Source: Hymenobacter piscis (GTDB lineage: Bacteria; Bacteroidota; Bacteroidia; Cytophagales; Hymenobacteraceae). Taken from it: DNA of 64,000 nt. Location of the stretch: positions 248,001 to 312,000 of the forward strand of contig NZ_JAHHZN010000004.1 of NCBI RefSeq assembly GCF_018760735.1, in the 5' to 3' direction. The position numbers and the translations under genes are program-made. A model generated the notes under the pieces. The model ran no database searches. It had not been told where the DNA came from and saw only the letters and a program-made list of their open reading frames with translations. Of this stretch, positions 1 to 8,047 are shown piece by piece; the stretch's first letter is position 1, and each line of letters starts with the position of its first letter.

Positions 1-558
1 GGGGGTGCTGAGCAGGGCCGCGGCCAGGGGCGTATCGGTCAGCGAAGGGGCCACGCAGTTGACGCGGATGTTGCTGGCGGCGTACTCGGCGGCTAGGGCC
101 CGGGTAAGGCCCTCCAGGGCGGCCTTGGCGGTGGCAATGCTGGCGTGAAACGACATGCCCGTATCGGCGGCCACGGTGCTGAAGAGCACCACCGAGGCGC
201 CTTCGGCCTTTTTGAGCCGCTTCATGCAGGCCTGCAGCACCTGCACCGCGCCCAGCACGTTGAGCTGGAAATCGGCCTGGAAATCAGCCACCGGAATCCG
301 CTCGAAGGGGCGCAGCTTGATGGAGCCGGGGCAGTACACCACGCCGTGCAGCACCTCCGGCAGGGCATCCAGCGCCGTCCCGAAGGGCTGCGTCACGTCC
401 AGGGGCAGGAAGGTGGTGCCCAGCTCGGCCAGTTCCGCCGACTCGTGGCGGGAGGCGGTGTAGAGCCGGGCGCCGAGCTTGCTCAGCAGTTGGGCCGTAG
501 CCAGTCCGATGCCCGAGGAGGCACCAACGAGGAGAATATTCTTATCTGCGACTTCCAT
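1..558 (-). CDS. Short-chain dehydrogenase/reductase, 3' end outside window
   Basis: Partial gene: it starts with ATG at 558 and runs off the left edge of the window, leaving 186 codons. The N-terminus has the Rossmann nucleotide-binding motif GASSGIG at about residues 12-18, and the later PG/APSLTDTP-like segment is also typical of the SDR fold. It should be a cytoplasmic NAD(P)(H)-dependent oxidoreductase of unknown substrate. The usual YxxxK catalytic pair reads IATAK here, so the lysine is present but the tyrosine is replaced by isoleucine. SDR proteins with this HASIA-type segment form an atypical subgroup. It diverges from pyc across a 326-bp gap. SDR membership is firm; activity is uncertain. 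Confidence 0.85.
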   Translation of the reverse strand, partial: MEVADKNILLVGASSGIGLATAQLLSKLGARLYTASRHESAELAELGTTFLPLDVTQPFGTALDALPEVLHGVVYCPGSIKLRPFERIPVADFQADFQLNVLGAVQVLQACMKRLKKAEGASVVLFSTVAADTGMSFHASIATAKAALEGLTRALAAEYAASNIRVNCVAPSLTDTPLAAALLSTP

Positions 559-884
559 GCGGGGAGGCTTAAGGGTGAGGGAGTGGCCTGAAAACTGAGC
601 GGCGCCGGGAAAGTTTGGCCCATAGCCATTGTAATCTGGCCAGGGCCCGACTTGGGTACTCGCCACCGATTCTGCATATTGGCAAGTTGTCGTAGTAGTT
701 TTCCTGCCGCTCCCTGCTTATTGGGTTATCACCTAATAAGGCAGTGAGATGGAGAGCGTCGCGGCTTGATGCTTTCTTATAACTGCGAAAAATTAGTTTT
801 CAGCAAAAATTCGCTGCTGCTTCCGGCTTCCTTCCGTAGCTTGCGGCATCTTTCTTTCTCCGCTCTTTATTCTCTTCTTTCCGC
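559..884. other. Divergent intergenic region, no gene seen
   Basis: This is a 326-bp gap between the divergent SDR gene and pyc, and it must hold both promoters. It is more AT-rich than its flanks near 710-880. A box resembling the Bacteroidota -7 element (TAGTTTTC, 794-801) lies 83 bp before pyc, but no -33 TTTG sits at the right distance. A short imperfect inverted repeat lies at about 718-741. No open reading frame of quality and no RNA gene was recognised. Confidence 0.5.
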
Positions 885-3800
885 ATGAATATTCGCAGAC
901 TGCTGGTCGCTAACCGCGGCGAAATTGCCATCCGCGTGCTCCGTGCCGCCACCGAGTTGGGCATTCGCACCGTGGCCATCTACACCTACGAAGACCGCTA
1001 CTCCCTGCACCGCTACAAGGCCGACGAGGCCTACCAGGTGGGTCGCGACGACGATCCGCTCAAGCCCTACCTCGACATTGAGGGGCTGATCCGGACGGCC
1101 AAGGAAAACGACGTGGACGCCATTCACCCCGGCTACGGCTTTCTGAGCGAAAATGCCACCCTGGCCCGGCGCTGCCGCGAGGAAGGCATCACGTTCGTGG
1201 GGCCGCGGCCGGAGGTAATGGAAGCCTTGGGCGACAAAGTGGCCGCCAAGCGCGTGGCCGTGGAGTGCGGCGTGCCCATCATTGAGAGCAGCGAAGCCGA
1301 CCTGACCGACCTCGACGTGGCCCTGACCGAGGCCCACCGCATCGGCTACCCCGTGATGCTGAAGGCGGCCAGCGGCGGCGGCGGGCGCGGCATGCGCGTC
1401 ATCCGCGACGATGAGCAGCTGGAGCGCGGCTTCTTCGAGGCCCGCAACGAGGCTCTCAAAGCCTTCGGCGACGATACCGTGTTCCTGGAAAAGTTTGTGG
1501 AGCGGCCCAAGCACATTGAGGTGCAGCTGGTGGCCGACAACCACGGCGGCCTCACCCACCTCTACGAGCGCGACTGCTCGGTGCAGCGCCGCTACCAGAA
1601 GGTGGTGGAAGTGGCGCCCTCCCTGCACCTGACCGAAACCATGCGCGAGCAGCTCTACGAGTACGCCCTGCGCCTGGGCCGGGCCGTGGGCTACAACAAC
1701 GTGGGCACCGTCGAATTCCTGGTCAACCCCGAGCTGGACCGCATCTACTTCATCGAGGTGAACCCGCGCATTCAGGTAGAGCACACGGTCACGGAGATGA
1801 TTACGGGCGTGGACCTGATCAAAACCCAGCTCTACGTGGCCGCCGGCTACCGGCTCACCGACCCCGAAATCAACCTGGGGCCGGAGGTGAAGCCCCTCAA
1901 AACCGGCTACGCCATTCAGTGCCGCATCACCACCGAAAACCCCGAGGAAGACTTTAAGCCCGATTACGGCACCATCACGGCCTACCGCTCGGCGGGCGGC
2001 TTCGGCATCCGCCTCGACCAAGGCTCGGTGTACACCGGCGTGCGGGTGTCGCCGTTCTTCGATTCCCTGCTGGTGAAGGTGTCGACCCACGCGCCCACCT
2101 TGGCCGATGCGGCCCAGAAAATGGCCCGGACGCTGGATGAGTTCCGGGTGCGCGGGGTGAGCACCAACATCCAGTTTCTGCAGAACATCATTGCCCACCC
2201 CGTGTTCATGGCGGGCCAGGCCAACGTGGACTTCATCAAGGACCACCCCGAGCTGTTCCGCTTCAAGCACCGCCTCGACCGGGCCACCAAAGTGCTGCGC
2301 TTCCTGGGCGACGTGACCGTGAACGGCAACCCCGACGTGGCCGGCAACGTGGATCCGAAAAAGGAGCTGCGCAAGCCTCTGCTGCCCGATTTCGACCCCT
2401 CCGGCGCCCCGCCCGCCGGCACCAAGCAGAAACTGATGGAACTGGGCCCCGAGGGCTTCGCCCAGTGGCTGCGGGCCGATTCGCAGATTCACTACACCGA
2501 CACGACCCTGCGCGACGCCCACCAGAGCCTGCTGGCCACCCGCATGCGCACCTACGACATGCTGAAAGTGGCCGGCCGCTACGCCCACCAGCATCCCCAG
2601 ACCTTCTCGCTGGAGTGCTGGGGCGGCGCCACTTTCGACGTGGCCCTGCGCTTCCTGCACGAAGACCCCTGGGAGCGGCTGGCCAAGCTGCGTACGGCCG
2701 TGCCCAACATCCTGCTCCAGATGCTCATCCGCGGGGCCAACGGCGTGGGCTATAAGGCCTACCCCGATAACCTCACGGAGCGCTTCGTGCAGCAGGCCGC
2801 CGAAACCGGCATCGACGTGTTCCGCATCTTCGACTCGCTGAACTGGATGCTGGGCATGGAAGCCTGCATCAACTTCGTGCGCACCAAAACCGACCGCCTC
2901 GCCGAAGCCAGCATCTGCTACACCGGTGACATCCTCGATACCCGGCGCAACCAGAAGTACAACCTCGACTACTACCTGCGCCTGGCCCGCCAGATTGAGG
3001 ACGCCGGGGCGCACATTCTCTGCATCAAGGACATGGCCGGCCTGCTCAAGCCCTACGCCGCCACCGAGCTCATCACGGCCCTGCGCGACACCGTGAGCCT
3101 GCCCATTCACCTGCACACCCACGATACCAGCAGCCTGCAGGCCGCCACCTACCTCAAGGCCATTGAGGCCGGCGTGGATGTGGTGGACGTGGCCCTGGGC
3201 TCGCTCTCGGGCCTCACGTCCCAGCCCAACTTCAACTCCGTGGTGGAGATGCTGCGCGGCCAGCCCCGCCACCGCGAATACGACCAGAAGTCGCTCAACG
3301 AATTCTCGACTTACTGGGAAACCGTGCGCGAGCATTACTACCCCTTCGAGTCGGGCCTGAAGGCGGGTACCTCGGAAGTGTTCCAGCACGAAATTCCGGG
3401 CGGCCAGTACTCCAACCTGCGGCCCCAGGCGGCGGCCCTGGGCTTGCTCGACAAGTTCGAAACCGTGAAAACCACCTTCGCCGACGTCAACCAGCTCTTC
3501 GGTGACATCGTGAAGGTGACGCCCTCCTCGAAAGTGGTGGGCGACATGGCCCTGTTCCTGGTTTCCAACGACCTGACCACCCGCGACGTGCTGGAAAAGG
3601 GCGCCGGGCTCAACTTCCCCGAGTCGGTGCGCCAGCTTTTCCGCGGCGACATCGGCCAGCCCGAGGGCGGCTGGCCCCGGCAGGTGCAGGAGCTTATCCT
3701 CAAAGACGAGCAGCCCTTCACTGACCGGCCCAACGAGCACCTGGCCCCCATCGACTTCGAGCAGGAGAAAGCCAATTTCCAGGAGAAATTCGGGGTGGAA

Positions 3801-4334
3801 GGCAAGTTCACCGACGTGCTCTCGTGGCTGCTCTACCCCAAGGTGTTTGAGCAGTACTGGGACTTCCGTCAGCAGTACGGCGACGCCTCCATTGTCCCCA
3901 CCAGCGTGTTCTATTACGGCCTGCAGCCCGGCGAGGAAACCATCATCGAAATTGCCCGTGGCAAGAGCATCATCGTGGGGCTGCAAAGCATCGGGCCGGT
4001 AGATGAGGACGGCTGCCGCACGGCCTTCTTCAACCTCAACGGCCAGACCCGCAACCTCAAAATCCGTGACAACGCGGTGGAGGTGAAGCGCATCCTGAAT
4101 CCCAAGGCCGATAAGGGCAATCCGCGCCAGCTGGGTGCCCCGCTCCAGGGCCTGCTCAGCCGGGTGCTGGTGGAGCCCGGGCAGCAGGTACGCAAAAACA
4201 CGCCCCTGTTCATCATTGAGGCCATGAAGATGGAAACCACCATCACGGCCCCCGACGATACCACCGTGCAGGCCGTAAACCTGGCGGAAGGCACGCTCGT
4301 GAATGCCGACGACCTGGTGGTAACGCTGGGGTGA
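885..4334 (+). CDS. pyc: Pyruvate carboxylase
   Basis: Full-length one-chain pyruvate carboxylase of 1149 residues, the usual size for the family. It carboxylates pyruvate to oxaloacetate with ATP and bicarbonate, feeding the TCA cycle and gluconeogenesis. Domains in order are biotin carboxylase (about 1-450, opening with RRLLVANRGEIAIRV and containing the glycine-rich ATP loop KAASGGGGRGM), carboxyltransferase (about 535-810, with DTTLRDAHQSLLATRMR), the PC-type tetramerisation region, and the C-terminal biotinyl domain with EAMKMET. The biotinylated lysine is K1115. The ATG at 885 gives the canonical N-terminus. It stands alone, followed by an unrelated secreted-protein gene. The identification is secure. 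Confidence 0.98.
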   Translation: MNIRRLLVANRGEIAIRVLRAATELGIRTVAIYTYEDRYSLHRYKADEAYQVGRDDDPLKPYLDIEGLIRTAKENDVDAIHPGYGFLSENATLARRCREEGITFVGPRPEVMEALGDKVAAKRVAVECGVPIIESSEADLTDLDVALTEAHRIGYPVMLKAASGGGGRGMRVIRDDEQLERGFFEARNEALKAFGDDTVFLEKFVERPKHIEVQLVADNHGGLTHLYERDCSVQRRYQKVVEVAPSLHLTETMREQLYEYALRLGRAVGYNNVGTVEFLVNPELDRIYFIEVNPRIQVEHTVTEMITGVDLIKTQLYVAAGYRLTDPEINLGPEVKPLKTGYAIQCRITTENPEEDFKPDYGTITAYRSAGGFGIRLDQGSVYTGVRVSPFFDSLLVKVSTHAPTLADAAQKMARTLDEFRVRGVSTNIQFLQNIIAHPVFMAGQANVDFIKDHPELFRFKHRLDRATKVLRFLGDVTVNGNPDVAGNVDPKKELRKPLLPDFDPSGAPPAGTKQKLMELGPEGFAQWLRADSQIHYTDTTLRDAHQSLLATRMRTYDMLKVAGRYAHQHPQTFSLECWGGATFDVALRFLHEDPWERLAKLRTAVPNILLQMLIRGANGVGYKAYPDNLTERFVQQAAETGIDVFRIFDSLNWMLGMEACINFVRTKTDRLAEASICYTGDILDTRRNQKYNLDYYLRLARQIEDAGAHILCIKDMAGLLKPYAATELITALRDTVSLPIHLHTHDTSSLQAATYLKAIEAGVDVVDVALGSLSGLTSQPNFNSVVEMLRGQPRHREYDQKSLNEFSTYWETVREHYYPFESGLKAGTSEVFQHEIPGGQYSNLRPQAAALGLLDKFETVKTTFADVNQLFGDIVKVTPSSKVVGDMALFLVSNDLTTRDVLEKGAGLNFPESVRQLFRGDIGQPEGGWPRQVQELILKDEQPFTDRPNEHLAPIDFEQEKANFQEKFGVEGKFTDVLSWLLYPKVFEQYWDFRQQYGDASIVPTSVFYYGLQPGEETIIEIARGKSIIVGLQSIGPVDEDGCRTAFFNLNGQTRNLKIRDNAVEVKRILNPKADKGNPRQLGAPLQGLLSRVLVEPGQQVRKNTPLFIIEAMKMETTITAPDDTTVQAVNLAEGTLVNADDLVVTLG

Positions 4335-4393
4335 AGAAATAGCGGGTAAATGTGGTAGCTTAGACCGCTACAACACCTTTCATTCGTACAGCT

Positions 4394-5122
4394 ATGCGCT
4401 ACGTTTTTATGCTGGTTGCCCTGGCGGGCATCACCCGGGCCCAGGCCCAGCAGGTACCCCTGGAGCAGGCCGGAATAGCGGCTCAGGCCAATCTGGATGC
4501 GCTGGTTTCCGGCGCCCCGGCCCTCATTCCCTCGGGGGCGGCCTACGGCGTCAAAGGCTCTCCCTATCTGGAGAACCGGTGGCTGCCGACCCGCCTGCGC
4601 ATGGGCGAAAAGGTGCTGCTGGCCCCGGTGGCTACCAAATACGACGTGCTCAACAAGCGGGTGCTGATGCAGCCCGTTAACCGGCCCAACGATTCGCTGG
4701 AGCTGAATGCCCGGCTGCTCACCGGCTTCGAGATACAGGAGCCGGGCCTGGCCGGGCAACCGGCCCGGGTCCGGACGTTTCGGCGGTTCGTGGAGGCCCC
4801 CGTGCCGGTTCAGCAGGCCGACTACGTAGAAGTGCTCCACGAAGGCAAATACGCCTTACTGAAGCGCCACGTCAAAACCCTGCGAAAAGCCAACTACCAA
4901 GGGGCCTATAGCTCCGGCAACCTGTACGACGAAATCGAGGACAGGTCTCAGTACTACCTCAAGCGGCCCGATAAAACCCTGGTGCCTCTGAAGCTGACGC
5001 TGAAAATGCTGCAGGCCGCGGCCCCCCAACTGGCGGCGCAGCTAAAAGCGGCCCCCGGGGCCAGCCAGGCCAAATCCGATGCGGAGTGGGCCGCCGTGCT
5101 GAAGGCGGTAGATCCACTGTAG
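4394..5122 (+). CDS. Secreted protein of unknown function
   Basis: This gene encodes 242 residues beginning with a signal peptide (MRYVFMLVALAGITRAQAQ) with a likely cut after AQA. The mature part is mixed charged and hydrophobic, with no membrane segment or cysteine cluster, so a periplasmic or secreted protein is expected. No catalytic motif was recognised. It follows pyc by 59 bp on the same strand but is probably separately transcribed. It is followed at once by an intrinsic terminator. Such proteins are common lineage-specific hypotheticals in Hymenobacter-like bacteria, which is recall rather than a search result. The function is unknown. Confidence 0.8.
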   Translation: MRYVFMLVALAGITRAQAQQVPLEQAGIAAQANLDALVSGAPALIPSGAAYGVKGSPYLENRWLPTRLRMGEKVLLAPVATKYDVLNKRVLMQPVNRPNDSLELNARLLTGFEIQEPGLAGQPARVRTFRRFVEAPVPVQQADYVEVLHEGKYALLKRHVKTLRKANYQGAYSSGNLYDEIEDRSQYYLKRPDKTLVPLKLTLKMLQAAAPQLAAQLKAAPGASQAKSDAEWAAVLKAVDPL

Positions 5123-5126
5123 AGAA

Positions 5127-5165
5127 AAAGCCCAGGTCCGGTAACCGTTGCCGGGCCTGGGCTTT
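5127..5165 (+). terminator. Intrinsic terminator after 4394-5122
   Basis: A 15-bp stem (5127-5141 pairing with 5151-5165, one G-T wobble) encloses a 9-nt loop and ends in a short T-rich tail. It begins five bases after the stop codon of the secreted-protein gene. Confidence 0.8.
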
Positions 5166-5439
5166 CTTATCGGGTGGTGGAAGAGAAATCCGAGACAGAA
5201 AGTAGTAGAAAAGGGGCCTGAAGGAGAAGAGGCCGGGTGAAGAGCAGTTGGTTGGGTGCAGAATGAGGTTGCCTGGGGCAGCGGGAACGGATCCAAGCGT
5301 AGTGGTGGAGAACATGAGGTGCGAAAAGGCTAACGCACTAAGGGCGAAGCGTGCTTTGTCTGATATGTCAACTGGTAATACTGCCGAACCGTGGCCGAGG
5401 AGTTGCATTAGTTCCAGAACAAAAGGGTTATTTTGCGGT

Positions 5440-6780
5440 ATGCGAACATTCCCCCCCTTCGTCCTGTTTCTCGCTCTGCTCACCACTCCGCTTTTCGCCC
5501 AGAAAAAAACGGTAGCCCTGCCGGCCACGCCCGGCGTGTCGGCCGCTACCGTGGAGCGGGTGGTACGGGCCCTGGCCGCCGATGATATGGAAGGCCGGGC
5601 TTCCGGTAAACCCGGCAGCACAAAAGCGGCCAACTTTCTGGCCGCTGAATTTCAGCGGATCGGCCTTGAGCCGTTGCCCGGCCTGTCGGATTTCAATCAG
5701 TCGTTTCCGGCTTACGAAGCCCGCACGGCCGCCGCTTTCGTCTCGCTCAACGGCAGCAACCTCAGCCCCGACAAGTTTGTGCTCATCTCGGGGCAGCCCC
5801 ACCTGAACTGGACGGAAGCCGATGAGCCCGCGGCGCGCACCTTCACCATTGGGCCCAAGGACAACCTGCTGAAGGAAATCCGACCCCTGCTCGACCCCCG
5901 GGAAAACACCATTGTGTTTATTGATCCGGCCCAGGAGGCTACTTTCAAACGCGTGGCGGGATTGGTAAAGCGGGGCGGCCTCCGGGCCGAAAAGCCAGCT
6001 CCTTTCACCACCCTGCTGGTACTGGCCCCGGCGCCGGTCCCGCCGCTGCGGTTTCAGGTAGCCGCTACCACAACCATCCGGACGGTGGAGCTCCGCAACA
6101 TCGTGGGCGTGTTACCCGGCCAGGATGCGGACCGCGCGAAGGAGCAGGTGCTCTTCAGTGCCCACTACGACCACCTGGGGCTGCTGCCCGCCGTGGCTGG
6201 CGACTCCATTGCCAACGGAGCTGACGACGACGCCAGCGGTACCACGGCGGTGGTGGCCCTGGCGGAGTACTTTAAAAAGCAGAACAACAACGCCCGCACC
6301 CTGGTCTTCGTGGCTTTTGCGGCCGAGGAAATTGGGGGCTACGGGGCCCGCTACTTTTCTAGCCAGCTCGATGCCAGGCAGGTGGTGGCCATGTTCAATA
6401 TTGAAATGATTGGCAAACAGGCCAAATTCGGCCCCAACACGGCCTTTATTACGGGCTTTGATAAGTCGGATTTTGGGTCCCTGCTTCAGGCCAATGCCAA
6501 GGGTACCGTGTTTCATTTCGAGGCCGATCCGTACCCCGAGCAAAACCTGTTTTACCGCTCTGACAATGCCACGCTGGCCCGCCTGGGCGTGCCCGCCCAC
6601 ACCATCAGCACCGACCAGATTCCCACCGACAAGCGTTACCATTCCGTCGACGACGAGGTAGAGAGCCTGGATCTGGCCAACATGACGGCCGTTATTACGG
6701 CCATCGGCCGGAGCGCGGCCGGCATTATCAGCGGCCAGCAAACTCCCACGCGCATTGCCCCGGAAACTGCGCGGCAATAG
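5440..6780 (+). CDS. M28 family zinc metallopeptidase, secreted
   Basis: Peptidase of 446 residues. The ATG at 5440 was preferred over the upstream in-frame ATG at 5248 because it starts a clean signal peptide (MRTFPPFVLFLALLTTPLFAQ). Metal-site and catalytic segments of the M28 aminopeptidase family appear in order: HYDHLG (about 241), GADDDASG (about 259), AAEEIG with the catalytic glutamate (about 295), IEMIGK, and the C-terminal histidine in YHSVDDE. It should be a periplasmic or exported exopeptidase that removes N-terminal residues from peptides. A TATTTTGC box ends only three bases before the ATG, so the mRNA may be nearly leaderless. Substrate specificity cannot be read from the sequence. 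Confidence 0.92.
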   Translation: MRTFPPFVLFLALLTTPLFAQKKTVALPATPGVSAATVERVVRALAADDMEGRASGKPGSTKAANFLAAEFQRIGLEPLPGLSDFNQSFPAYEARTAAAFVSLNGSNLSPDKFVLISGQPHLNWTEADEPAARTFTIGPKDNLLKEIRPLLDPRENTIVFIDPAQEATFKRVAGLVKRGGLRAEKPAPFTTLLVLAPAPVPPLRFQVAATTTIRTVELRNIVGVLPGQDADRAKEQVLFSAHYDHLGLLPAVAGDSIANGADDDASGTTAVVALAEYFKKQNNNARTLVFVAFAAEEIGGYGARYFSSQLDARQVVAMFNIEMIGKQAKFGPNTAFITGFDKSDFGSLLQANAKGTVFHFEADPYPEQNLFYRSDNATLARLGVPAHTISTDQIPTDKRYHSVDDEVESLDLANMTAVITAIGRSAAGIISGQQTPTRIAPETARQ

Positions 6781-6955
6781 GAGTTGGAACTGCTGAATGG
6801 TTGAATATCGTTGAATCGTGCTTTTGAGCACAGTGAATGACCTTGTGACACCCGTATTGCTGGGTATTGCAAGGTCCTTCGCTGTGCTCACAATGGCTGT
6901 TTGGCTATTCAATCATTTAGCCACCTAACTATTCATCTGCTCAGCAATTCAACAC
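6781..6955. repeat. Phased short-repeat palindrome enclosing a REP-like core
   Basis: Between two convergent genes. The outer arms are built of TGAATNNN-like units, mostly 8 bp apart, on the left (6790-6818) and in inverse orientation on the right (6904-6953). Between them sits an inner inverted repeat, 6825-6842 with 6873-6890, whose AGCGAAGGACC-type core resembles the repeats at 19796 and 48418. The whole can fold into one long hairpin and may end transcription from both sides. Confidence 0.7.
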
Positions 6956-6960
6956 TTCGC

Positions 6961-7815
6961 TCATTTCCCAAACCGAACGCTCAGGCCAGCTCCCAGGCTT
7001 AGGCCGCCGGCGGCAGGGGTGAGGCCGTGGGCGGCAGTTACATCGAGGCGGAAGCCGGGCAGGGGGCGGTAATACAGGCCCGAGGTGAGGCCGGGCTGCC
7101 AGCCCTGCTGGCGCTGCCAGGTGGCGTAGGTTTCGGCCAGGAAGCCAAAGTGCGTGCCGGCCCCCAGCGGCCCATTCAGGGCCAGCGTGGTCAGGTACTG
7201 GCCCTGCTTCGTATCGGCGGCCCGGAACCCGCGCTGGCGGAAGCCGAAGTTGCCCTCCAGCCCGAACCGCTGGCCCAACTGCTGGGAAATCAGCACACGG
7301 CCGCCGGGCTCCAGCTGCTTCTCGCCAAAGCGGGCGTCGCCGTTGCGCAGGTTCATATCCAGTAACACCACCACTTGGGAACGGGCATTCTGCACCGTGG
7401 AGGCCAGGAATTTGGCTCCCACGTTCAGGGGGGCAAAACCGGCCGGTCCGGTGTACCGTGCTGGCGCACCCTCCGCGCCCAGGCGGGAGCGGGTGGCCGG
7501 GGTCAGCAGGTAGTGCTGGGTGGCACGCAGCTCAATGTGGTTGAAGAAGCCCACCCGCAGCGTGCTGCCCCAGGCCGTACGGCCGGGATACCCGAGGCTG
7601 CCCCCTGGATCGGCCTGCGTGAGCCCGGTTTCCAGCTGAAACTGCCCCGGATAGAGCATGTTGGTGGTGATGGTCTGCCCGGGCCGGTCGGGGCGAATGA
7701 GGCGCACAAAGGGCGACTCGTCGTTGGTCGAACTCGGGTCGATGGTCTGGGCCAGGGTGCAGGCCGGGCCGGCAAGCCACAGGGCTCCGGCGGTCAGCAG
7801 AGTGGTCGTACGCAT
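6961..7815 (-). CDS. Outer-membrane transporter-like protein (Phenol_MetA_deg-like)
   Basis: A 284-residue protein with a signal peptide (cut after TLAQ). The pattern after that (PFVRLIRPDRPGQT, then LYPGQFQLETG and alternating amphipathic strands to a terminal aromatic/basic SVRFGK) is that of a small outer-membrane beta-barrel, like those annotated as transporter or MetA-pathway-of-phenol-degradation proteins in Bacteroidota. The final strand ends close to a C-terminal aromatic residue, as in porins. No substrate can be inferred and the family name carries no evidence of phenol metabolism. It is transcribed away from the heptamer array and terminator upstream. Confidence 0.7.
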   Translation of the reverse strand: MRTTTLLTAGALWLAGPACTLAQTIDPSSTNDESPFVRLIRPDRPGQTITTNMLYPGQFQLETGLTQADPGGSLGYPGRTAWGSTLRVGFFNHIELRATQHYLLTPATRSRLGAEGAPARYTGPAGFAPLNVGAKFLASTVQNARSQVVVLLDMNLRNGDARFGEKQLEPGGRVLISQQLGQRFGLEGNFGFRQRGFRAADTKQGQYLTTLALNGPLGAGTHFGFLAETYATWQRQQGWQPGLTSGLYYRPLPGFRLDVTAAHGLTPAAGGLSLGAGLSVRFGK

Positions 7816-7901
7816 GATTACCCGACGCCCGGGTGCCGGTAAAAGTTCAATTTTCAGTCCTATAGCACCTAACTATCAGGGTTCGAATCCTATTCAAATA
7901 C

Positions 7902-7939
7902 AAAAAAGGATGCCCCGCCGTAACCACGGCGGGGCATCC
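7902..7939 (-). terminator. Intrinsic terminator for the M1 peptidase gene
   Basis: A perfect 13-bp GC-rich stem (7908-7920 with 7927-7939) is followed on the minus strand by a run of six T. It lies downstream of the minus-strand aminopeptidase gene, beyond the heptamer array, so the array would be transcribed in the 3' untranslated region of that mRNA. Confidence 0.85.
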
Positions 7940-7947
7940 AACATACT

Positions 7948-8045
7948 CTCTAAGCTCTAAGCTCTAAGCTCTAAGCTCTAAGCTCTAAGCTCTAAGCTCT
8001 AAGCTCTAAGCTCTAAGCTCTAAGCTCTAAGCTCTAAGCTCTAAG
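7948..8045. repeat. Tandem heptamer array, 14 copies of CTCTAAG
   Basis: There are fourteen uninterrupted, identical copies of a 7-bp unit. The array ends two bases before the stop codon of the M1 aminopeptidase gene on the minus strand and precedes its terminator. The unit matches that in the etfB-etfA gap at 12977-13088. No inverted partner arm was found here. Perfect copies suggest recent slippage growth, and copy number is likely to vary among strains. Confidence 0.95.
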
Positions 8046-8047
8046 CA

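Noticed and set aside
867..3986. A 1039-codon open frame antisense to pyc
   Set aside because: High-GC codon use keeps the antisense frame open; its translation is low-complexity His/Gly/Val-rich with no domain, and pyc itself is unmistakable.
7878..7895. tRNA-like T-arm motif GGTTCGAATCC
   Set aside because: The arm does not pair well, and no D-arm, anticodon arm or acceptor stem could be placed around it.
7948..8045. CRISPR array
   Set aside because: The repeat unit is 7 bp with no spacers and no cas genes are present; it is a tandem microsatellite-like array.
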